NCBI GenBank assembly: GCA_040756085.1
Contig: JBFMAE010000060.1
Coordinates: forward strand, 1-20,565
Direction of reading: 5' to 3'
Source of the DNA: JBFMAE01 sp040756085
GTDB taxonomy: Bacteria; Desulfobacterota; BSN033; UBA1163
DNA: 20,565 nt
Shown here piece by piece: positions 13,949 to 19,223 of this stretch. The position numbers were made by a program, and so were the translations under genes. Under the pieces are notes generated by a model. That model was given only the letters and a program-made list of their open reading frames with translations, did not search any database and had not been told where the DNA came from. Position 1 is the first letter of the stretch; each line of letters begins with the position of its first letter.

Positions 13949-15124
13949 ATGGGACCCTTATCAGGGATAAAATTGCTTGATCTTTCAAGGCTTTTGCCAG
14001 GTCCTTTTTGTTCTCTCCTCCTGGCAGATTTAGGGATGGAAGTATTGAAGGTCGAAGATCCAGAACAGGGGGATTACCTCCGGAAGATAGGCCCAATTCG
14101 GAAGAAGGACAGTGCTCATTTTCTGGCTTTGAATCGAAATAAAAAAAGCATGACATTAAACCTCAAGCTGGAAGAAGGAAGGGAGATTTTTTATAAACTG
14201 ACTCAATCGTATGACATCGTATTAGAGAGTTTTAGGCCGGGAGTGATGGACCGCCTTGGTATCGGTTATCAGGAACTGAAAAAGAGAAATCCCCGGGTGA
14301 TCCTCTGTTCCCTTTCGGGATATGGGCAGGACGGACCTTATCGAGAGAGATCCGGTCATGACATCAATTACATCGGCTTAGGAGGAGTGCTCGGGATAAC
14401 TGGAGTGAAAAATGGGGCCCCTATTCTTCCGGGCGTTCAAATCGCCGATATCGGCGGAGGAGGGATGATGGCAGCCATCGCCATCCTCGCTGCGGTCATC
14501 TGCCGACAAAAAACGGGCGAGGGGCAATTTCTGGATATCTCCATGTTCGATGGTGTCATTTCCTGGCTCTCCATGCATGCAGGAAAATATTTCATGGATG
14601 AAGAACTTCCGAAGCAGGGGGACATGCATTTGACGGGGAGATATGCTTGCTATCAAGTCTATCCCACAAAGGATGGGAGATACATGTCCCTGGGTGCAAT
14701 GGAACAGAAATTCTGGAAGAATTTCTGTGAAGCGATCGGACGGAAAGACCTCATTTCAAAACAGTACATAGAGGGAGAGGAACAGCTTCGTGTGATCGAA
14801 GAGATTCAAAAACTTTTTAGAACCAAGACGCAAATGGAGTGGGTGGACTTTTTCAAGAATGTGGATGCGTGCTGTGAACCCATCCTGAATCTTGAAGAGG
14901 TTTTTCATCATCCTCAAGCTCTCCACAGGCAGATGGTGATGGATTTCGAACATCCTGTCGAAGGAAAAATGCGCCAGTTAGGTCATCCCATCAAATCATC
15001 CCGATTCTCTTTTGAAATCCGTACTCCCCCACCTGCTTGGGGAGAACATACGATCGAGATCCTGAAAGCGATTGGCTATTCGGAAAAAGAGATACAATAT
15101 TTCAGAGAGGTGAAGGCAATCTAG
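13949..15124 (+). CDS. CaiB/BaiF (CoA-transferase family III) protein, probable alpha-methylacyl-CoA racemase
   Basis: A 391-residue protein of the family III CoA-transferase fold. The N-terminal signature GIKLLDLSRLLPGPFCS and LADLGMEVLKVEDP are typical. In GHDINY the His is residue 137, and an Asp in QIADIGGGG is residue 167. The 30-residue spacing matches the catalytic His126/Asp156 pair of the mycobacterial alpha-methylacyl-CoA racemase; CoA-transferases of the family keep the Asp but not the His. I therefore favour inversion of a 2-methyl-branched acyl-CoA over CoA transfer. ATG 13949 is preferred over GTG 13916 because AAGGAGGG (13937-13944) precedes it. The gene is upstream of the 2-oxoacid oxidoreductase operon and divergent from acetoacetyl-CoA synthetase. 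Confidence 0.85.
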   Translation: MGPLSGIKLLDLSRLLPGPFCSLLLADLGMEVLKVEDPEQGDYLRKIGPIRKKDSAHFLALNRNKKSMTLNLKLEEGREIFYKLTQSYDIVLESFRPGVMDRLGIGYQELKKRNPRVILCSLSGYGQDGPYRERSGHDINYIGLGGVLGITGVKNGAPILPGVQIADIGGGGMMAAIAILAAVICRQKTGEGQFLDISMFDGVISWLSMHAGKYFMDEELPKQGDMHLTGRYACYQVYPTKDGRYMSLGAMEQKFWKNFCEAIGRKDLISKQYIEGEEQLRVIEEIQKLFRTKTQMEWVDFFKNVDACCEPILNLEEVFHHPQALHRQMVMDFEHPVEGKMRQLGHPIKSSRFSFEIRTPPPAWGEHTIEILKAIGYSEKEIQYFREVKAI

Positions 15125-15132
15125 TATAGATA

Positions 15133-15229
15133 GGATTCAAGGGGTCAAGGGGTCAAGGGGTCAAGGGTTCAAGTGAAGATCCAAAAAAACTAAAAACTCG
15201 AACCCATGAACCTCCGGACCCTTGAACCC
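15133..15229. repeat. Tandem-arm hairpin, 8-bp unit GGGGTCAA
   Basis: Left arm octads run without a gap: GGATTCAA (15133), then GGGGTCAA at 15141, 15149 and 15157, and GGGTTCAA (15165). After about 25 bases the right arm has TCGAACCC (15198), ATGAACCT (15206), CCGGACCC (15214) and TTGAACCC (15222), also with an exact 8-base period. It separates the racemase-like gene from the ferredoxin-like delta subunit gene and ends about 10 bases before that start. Confidence 0.88.
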
Positions 15230-15246
15230 TTATATTTAGGATGATG

Positions 15247-15450
15247 ATGGCTAAAATTGAAATCGATCAAGAGCGATGTAAGGGATGTGGACTCTGTACC
15301 ATCTCCTGTCCGAAAGGATTGATCCGGATCGGAGAAGAAATCAATCGTCAGGGATATTTTTATGTCCTCTGGGATAATCATCAAACATGCACTGGATGCG
15401 CCATCTGCGGAGAGATCTGTCCGGATGTTGTCATCCGGGTGTGGAGGTAA
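15247..15450 (+). CDS. 2-oxoacid:ferredoxin oxidoreductase delta subunit (2x[4Fe-4S] ferredoxin)
   Basis: A small ferredoxin-type protein with two complete CxxCxxCxxxCP motifs: CKGCGLCTISCP and CTGCAICGEICP. In this operon type it carries electrons from the catalytic subunits to free ferredoxin. Three ATG codons lie in a row (15241, 15244, 15247). The third is preferred since TTTAGG is then six bases upstream, giving MAKIEID and 67 residues. It opens the operon delta-alpha-beta-gamma. The gene is bounded by a tandem hairpin upstream and by a 101-bp inverted-repeat element that starts on the very next base after its stop codon. Confidence 0.88.
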   Translation: MAKIEIDQERCKGCGLCTISCPKGLIRIGEEINRQGYFYVLWDNHQTCTGCAICGEICPDVVIRVWR

Positions 15451-15551
15451 ACCCCGTTAGAAAAGAGGGCTTTGACACGGCCCTCATTAGGGAGCTGATG
15501 CTTTCTATTTCTGCCGTCCCCAGTATAAATGCCGGGGCATTCTAACGGGGT
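15451..15551. mobile_element. 101-bp element with 12-bp perfect terminal inverted repeats (MITE-like)
   Basis: The ends ACCCCGTTAGAA (15451-15462) and TTCTAACGGGGT (15540-15551) are exact reverse complements. Inside are two further stems: GAGGGC with GCCCTC, and CCCC with GGGG around AGTATAAATG. Together they can form a cloverleaf. No reading frame in it makes sense. It begins right after the stop of the ferredoxin subunit gene. It is probably a non-autonomous or REP-like dispersed repeat; the mobilising enzyme is not in the window. Confidence 0.72.
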
Positions 15552-15554
15552 AAA

Positions 15555-15642
15555 GATGGTGATAGTGAATAGTGATCGTGATAGTAAAAAAGAACGATAA
15601 AAAAACAGAAGTTCTACCATCACCATCACTTGTCACCATCAC
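15555..15642. repeat. Tandem-arm hairpin, 6-bp unit GATNGT
   Basis: Left arm: GATGGT (15555), GATAGT (15561), GAATAGT (15567, one base longer), GATCGT (15574), GATAGT (15580). Right arm: ACCATC (15616), ACCATC (15622), ACTTGTC (15628, again one base longer), ACCATC (15635), AC. The seven-base unit is mirrored at the matching position of the opposite arm, so the two arms were kept or made complementary. It lies between delta and alpha subunit genes, immediately after the 101-bp element. Confidence 0.82.
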
Positions 15643-15661
15643 AAATTAGGCTTAAGACTAT

Positions 15662-16723
15662 ATGGACCAACATTCTGAAAAAATACTGGTCAAGGGGAAT
15701 GAAGCCATTGCCATGGCTTCCATTGATGCAGGCTGTCTCCTCTATTTCGGATACCCCATCACTCCTCAGAACGACATCCCAGAATACCTCTCCAAACATC
15801 TTCCTACTTTAGACGGGGAGTTCATTCAGGCTGAAAGTGAAATCGCCTCCATCAATCTACTCTTGGGGGCTTCAGCCACTGGAGCGAGGGCCATGACCTC
15901 CTCTTCCAGTCCTGGAATCTCCCTCATGCAAGAAGGAATTTCCTATATGGCAGGAAGTGAACTCCCAGCAATGATCGTCAATATTTCAAGGAGCGGTCCT
16001 GGACTGGGAGGCATTTCACCTTCTCAGGGTGACTATTTTCAAGCAACCCGGGGAGGAGGACATGGAGATTACCGGATGATCGTCCTTGCCCCTTCAACGG
16101 TTCAAGAAATGTACGATCTGACTTTCCTCGCTTTTGACCTCTCCGATAAATATCGGAACCCTGCTATGATTCTGGGAGATGCCCTCATCGGACAGATGGA
16201 GGAACCCCTCATTCGGAGAAGGCCTGAAAATATGGCCCTTCCACCTAAGGATTGGGCCTTGACTGGAGCTAAGGGAAGAAAGCCCAACCGTCTTAAATCC
16301 CTTTATCTTCAAGATGGGGAGCTTTCGGAACATAATTGGAAACTTTATCAGAAATACGAGCGGATGAAAAAAGAGGAGGTCCGTTTTGAAAGCTTTTGGG
16401 TGGAGGATGCCCGCCTAGTCATTGCGGCCTTCGGAAGTATGGCCAGGGTTTCAAAAACCGCTGTCGAGTTAGCAAGGGAAGGAGGAATGAAGATAGGTCT
16501 CTTCCGCCCCATCACCCTCTTCCCCTTCCCTGAAAAAGCGCTTCTTGAACTGTCTCAAAAGGTCAAACTATTTTTAACTGTTGAATTGAATACAGGGCAG
16601 ATGGTAGAGGATGTGAAGCTTTCAGTGAGTCGGGATGCCAAGGTCTACTTTTACGGAAAACCTCCGGGCTCCCTGCCTTCTCCAGAGAATGTATTGGAAG
16701 AGATAAAAAAATACTATGACTAA
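15662..16723 (+). CDS. vorB: 2-oxoacid:ferredoxin oxidoreductase alpha subunit, VorB type
   Basis: A 353-residue alpha subunit of a 2-oxoacid:ferredoxin oxidoreductase, which oxidises a 2-oxoacid with CoA to acyl-CoA, CO2 and reduced ferredoxin. The pyrimidine-domain signature is GNEAIAMASIDAGC, then FGYPITPQND (29-38), with the conserved Glu in QAESEIASIN and the SSSSPGISLMQEG and SGPGLGG blocks. Domain II begins near residue 260 (ARLVIAAFGSMAR), where it would contact the TPP-binding subunit. Sequence style matches the subunit commonly named VorB (2-oxoisovalerate class), though KorA-like 2-oxoglutarate enzymes are close, so the substrate is inferred. The ribosome site before ATG 15662 is weak. 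Tandem hairpins lie both upstream and downstream, so each subunit gene sits in its own hairpin-bounded segment. Confidence 0.88.
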   Translation: MDQHSEKILVKGNEAIAMASIDAGCLLYFGYPITPQNDIPEYLSKHLPTLDGEFIQAESEIASINLLLGASATGARAMTSSSSPGISLMQEGISYMAGSELPAMIVNISRSGPGLGGISPSQGDYFQATRGGGHGDYRMIVLAPSTVQEMYDLTFLAFDLSDKYRNPAMILGDALIGQMEEPLIRRRPENMALPPKDWALTGAKGRKPNRLKSLYLQDGELSEHNWKLYQKYERMKKEEVRFESFWVEDARLVIAAFGSMARVSKTAVELAREGGMKIGLFRPITLFPFPEKALLELSQKVKLFLTVELNTGQMVEDVKLSVSRDAKVYFYGKPPGSLPSPENVLEEIKKYYD

Positions 16724-16750
16724 TTTTAAAATGTAACTTTGGGTTATGAA

Positions 16751-16889
16751 ACACCAAATTCCAAGCACCAATAACCAAATAATAACCAAAAACTCAATGA
16801 CCAATATTCAAAAGAACTCAAAATCTTTTGGTGATTGGAGTTTGAAGATTGGATATTATTTGGTAATTGGAGTTTGGTGATTGGAATTT
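16751..16889. repeat. Tandem-arm hairpin, 7-bp unit TTGGNNN
   Basis: The right arm is a run of heptads: TTGGTGA (16828), TTGGAGT, TTGAAGA, TTGGATA, four extra bases TTAT, TTGGTAA (16860), TTGGAGT, TTGGTGA, TTGGAAT (16881). The left arm has the complementary pattern NNNCCAA (attCCAA, gcaCCAA, taaCCAA, then extra bases, further CCAA units). The outermost 16 bases of the arms (16756-16771 and 16874-16889) pair with one mismatch. It fills most of the 244-bp gap between alpha and beta subunit genes. Confidence 0.82.
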
Positions 16890-16967
16890 AACACTTAGGG
16901 GCAGCGGAAGGCACTTTTATTCAAAGAACTAAAGCGTTACGAATCTTAAATCTGAGATGAGGTTGAG

Positions 16968-17720
16968 ATGGAACTTGTCTTCAAACGCCCAGAAAGCTTA
17001 ATTGATGTCCCTTTCCATTTCTGTCCAGGATGTCATCACGGAATTGCCCATCGCCTGGTAGCGGAGGCGATTGACTATTTCAAGATCAGAGAAAAGACGA
17101 TCGGGGTCGCCTCGGTAGGGTGTTCCGTCTTCATGTATGACTACTTTGATATCGATGTCTTGGAGGCGCCTCATGGCAGAGCCTCGGCGGTGGCCTCCGG
17201 AGTAAAACGTGCCAGGAAGGACCGGATCGTTTTTACCTACCAAGGAGATGGAGATCTGGCTTCCATCGGGATCGCAGAGGTCATCCATACAGCCAACCGG
17301 GGTGAAAAAATCACCATCGTCTTTGCTAACAATACGGTTTACGGGATGACCGGAGGGCAGATGGCCCCGACGACCCTCCTTGGACAGAAGACCACCACGA
17401 GCCCCTATGGGAGGGACTTTACCTATGACGGTTATCCCATTCGAATGGCAGAGATGCTGGCCACTTTAGAAGGAAGTGCTTTTGTGGCAAGAGTAGCTGT
17501 AAACAATCCAGCTAATTTGATGAAGGCAAAGAAAGCAGTCCGCAAGGCCTTTCAGATGCAGATCGAAGAGATGGGTTTCTCCTTTGTTGAGATATTACTG
17601 GCCTGTCCGACCAATTGGGGAATGACCTCTTTAGAGGCAAATCGCCGGGTCGAAGAAGAGCTGATTCCTTACTTCCCATTGGGCATCCTGAAAGAACGGA
17701 AAATGGCAGACTACTTATAA
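16968..17720 (+). CDS. 2-oxoacid:ferredoxin oxidoreductase beta subunit (TPP-binding)
   Basis: A 250-residue beta subunit that binds thiamine diphosphate and catalyses decarboxylation of the 2-oxoacid. The TPP motif begins GDGDLASIG (93-101) and closes at NNTVYGMTGGQ (121-131), giving the usual GDG-x26-NN spacing. FCPGCHHG (18-25) and ASVGCSVF are the other conserved blocks of VorA/KorB-type subunits. PTTLLGQKTTTSPYGRD is the typical loop after the TPP site. GAGG seven bases before ATG 16968 serves as the ribosome site. The protein should pair with the upstream alpha subunit and the gamma and delta subunits. A tandem hairpin abuts its stop codon. Confidence 0.9.
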   Translation: MELVFKRPESLIDVPFHFCPGCHHGIAHRLVAEAIDYFKIREKTIGVASVGCSVFMYDYFDIDVLEAPHGRASAVASGVKRARKDRIVFTYQGDGDLASIGIAEVIHTANRGEKITIVFANNTVYGMTGGQMAPTTLLGQKTTTSPYGRDFTYDGYPIRMAEMLATLEGSAFVARVAVNNPANLMKAKKAVRKAFQMQIEEMGFSFVEILLACPTNWGMTSLEANRRVEEELIPYFPLGILKERKMADYL

Positions 17721-17858
17721 ATTCGAAGCACGAAATCCGAAACTCGAAACAAATTCGAATGACAAAAGCACTAAATTCAAAAAAAATCATTTTCGATTTT
17801 GGAAATTTGGTCATTAGAATTTCGGAATTGTTTCGGATTTCGAAATTCGAATTTCGGA
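17721..17858. repeat. Tandem-arm hairpin, 7-bp unit NNNCGAA
   Basis: Left arm heptads: attCGAA (17721), gcaCGAA (17728), atcCGAA (17735), actCGAA (17742), four extra bases ACAA, attCGAA (17753). Right arm: TTTCGGA (17820), four extra bases ATTG, TTTCGGA (17831), TTTCGAA, ATTCGAA, TTTCGGA (17852). The arms share 13 perfectly paired bases (17731-17743 with 17830-17842), and the four-base insertion is mirrored. The element starts on the base after the beta subunit stop and reaches about 50 bases before the gamma subunit start. Confidence 0.85.
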
Positions 17859-17906
17859 TTTATCCAACGAACCCTAGAATTTTATTGTATTCAGGGTGAA
17901 TGTACA

Positions 17907-18467
17907 ATGGTCAGCGAAAAATTTTATTACGACGTGATTATCTCGGGGTTTGGTGGCCAGGGAGTGATGGTCATCGGAAACCTATTGGCTTATGCGGCCA
18001 TGAAGGAGGGGAGACATGTTACCTACCTCCCCATCTATGGAGTGGAGATGAGGGGGGGCACAGCCAATTGCACGGTCGTCCTCTCTTCCCGGGAGATTGG
18101 ATCTCCTGTTGTCGAAAGACCTCATGGCGCCATTGTCATGAATCTACCCTCTTTGATTAAATACGAACCCCGTATTCTCTCCGATGGACTTCTGCTAATC
18201 AATTCCTCTCTCATCGATCTCAAGGAAACCTCACGGAAAGATATCAAATTCCTTCCCATTCCAGTCAATGACATCGCCATCGAAAATGGAAACCCGAAGC
18301 TCGCTAATATGATCGCCTTAGGTGCTTTTATTGAAAAGACCAAACTGGTTCGGATGACCTCTCTGTTTGAATCCCTTGAAAAAATACTGGATGAGCGCTA
18401 TCATCAACTCATCCCATCCAATATCAAGGCTATTCAGATTGGAGCCGAATTCGTTCAATCACTTTGA
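17907..18467 (+). CDS. 2-oxoacid:ferredoxin oxidoreductase gamma subunit
   Basis: A 187-residue gamma (PorC/KorC-type) subunit. The dinucleotide-like loop ISGFGGQGVMVIGNLLA (12-28) and EMRGGTANCTVVLSS are the family signatures. It completes the four-subunit enzyme. The open frame extends upstream to ATG 17799, but that would add 36 residues translated from the 7-bp-unit repeat (EFRNCFGFRNSNFGF-like). ATG 17907 gives the normal family length and starts with VSEKFYYDVIISGFGG. The ribosome site is poor (AGGGTGA at 17893-17899). The product probably contacts the alpha subunit and helps bind CoA; this is known of the family, not shown here. The XRE-cupin regulator gene follows on the same strand after a hairpin. 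Confidence 0.88.
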   Translation: MVSEKFYYDVIISGFGGQGVMVIGNLLAYAAMKEGRHVTYLPIYGVEMRGGTANCTVVLSSREIGSPVVERPHGAIVMNLPSLIKYEPRILSDGLLLINSSLIDLKETSRKDIKFLPIPVNDIAIENGNPKLANMIALGAFIEKTKLVRMTSLFESLEKILDERYHQLIPSNIKAIQIGAEFVQSL

Positions 18468-18476
18468 GAGGGCCTG

Positions 18477-18508
18477 CCCTGTGGAGTAGTGAAGCTTACT
18501 CCACAGGG
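18477..18508. repeat. 12-bp perfect inverted repeat between the gamma subunit and regulator genes
   Basis: CCCTGTGGAGTA (18477-18488) and TACTCCACAGGG (18497-18508) are exact complements around the 8-base loop GTGAAGCT. No T run follows, so it is more like an mRNA-stabilising or processing hairpin, a dispersed repeat or an operator than a terminator. It lies 20 bases before the regulator start. Confidence 0.72.
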
Positions 18509-18527
18509 TGAAGGGAAAGGAAGAATT

Positions 18528-19118
18528 ATGGAAGAAAAAAAGGGTTTTGAAGAAATCCGAGTGGGAGAGAAGATTAAGGAACTGAGAGAGAAAAATGGAC
18601 TTTCATTAAAAGGGTTGGCGGATTTGACAGGATTTTCGACGGCTCTTCTCTCTCAAATGGAAAATCACCTCGTCTCCCCATCTCTCGGAACGATGATTAA
18701 ACTGGCGAACGCCTTGGGGGTAAGAGTGGGGGATTTACTGGGTGAGACCCAAGGAGAACCATTCACCATTGTGAGGAGGAACGAACGAAAAAGCGTCTCC
18801 CGCTTTGCCTCAAAGGATGGAGTGAAATATGGTTATTCGTACGAATCTTTAGGGTATGAGAAGAAAAATCGTCATATGGAACCGTTCATTGTGACCCTGG
18901 AGCCCGCGACGGTGAAAACCACCAAGACCTCTGTCCATGAAGGAGAGGAATTCATCTTTGTCCTGGAGGGCGAGATGGAGGTGATCCTCGGAGACCACAC
19001 GGATGTCCTTTACACGGGCGATTCGATTTATTATGATTCGACCATTCCCCACCGGGTCCAATGCCATCAGGATAAGGTCACGAAAATTTTAGCGGTGCTC
19101 TATGCTGCCAGCACATAA
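18528..19118 (+). CDS. XRE-family regulator with C-terminal cupin domain
   Basis: A 196-residue regulator. Residues about 12-66 are a Cro/C1-type helix-turn-helix: IKELREKNGLSLKGLADLTG then FSTALLSQMENHLVSPSLGT and LANALGVRVGDLL. Residues about 110-190 are a double-stranded beta-helix cupin with HEGEEFIFVLEGEMEV and YTGDSIYYDSTIPHRVQ, which normally senses a small ligand. Such regulators often stand beside 2-oxoacid oxidoreductase operons, and it may control the operon just upstream; binding of the 12-bp palindrome at 18477-18508 is a possible but untested idea. ATG 18528 is preferred, with GGAAAGGAAG ahead of it; the longer frame begins at GTG 18489 in the loop of the hairpin. Confidence 0.87.
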   Translation: MEEKKGFEEIRVGEKIKELREKNGLSLKGLADLTGFSTALLSQMENHLVSPSLGTMIKLANALGVRVGDLLGETQGEPFTIVRRNERKSVSRFASKDGVKYGYSYESLGYEKKNRHMEPFIVTLEPATVKTTKTSVHEGEEFIFVLEGEMEVILGDHTDVLYTGDSIYYDSTIPHRVQCHQDKVTKILAVLYAAST

Positions 19119-19141
19119 AAAGATCATTGCAAATTTAACAT

Positions 19142-19188
19142 CCCTCACTCTTCCCCTCTCCCCATGGGGGAGAGGGAGGGGGTGAGGG
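19142..19188. repeat. CCCTCAC...GTGAGGG compound palindrome
   Basis: Outer arms CCCTCAC (19142-19148) and GTGAGGG (19182-19188) enclose an inner stem CCCTCTCCCC / GGGGGAGAGGG around AT, with one bulged base. This is the form of a widespread dispersed repeat of proteobacterial genomes. It lies between the regulator and the binding-protein gene, and could also terminate the upstream transcript or shield an mRNA end. Confidence 0.7.
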
Positions 19189-19223
19189 GGATCTTTAGTA
19201 GGTCAATATAGCCAATGCACAAG

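Noticed and set aside
15381..15629. An 82-codon minus-strand frame through the delta gene end, the 101-bp element and the 6-bp tandem arm
   Set aside because: It runs through repeat DNA and an antisense gene end, and shows no protein-like features.
1017..17858. The periodic repeats as CRISPR arrays
   Set aside because: Units are only 6-8 bp, contiguous, without spacers, and appear with a complementary second arm. No cas gene is present.
1017..17858. The tandem units as plasmid iterons or a replication origin
   Set aside because: Iterons are longer direct repeats next to a Rep gene. Here each site has an inverted second arm, units differ from site to site, and no replication gene is near.
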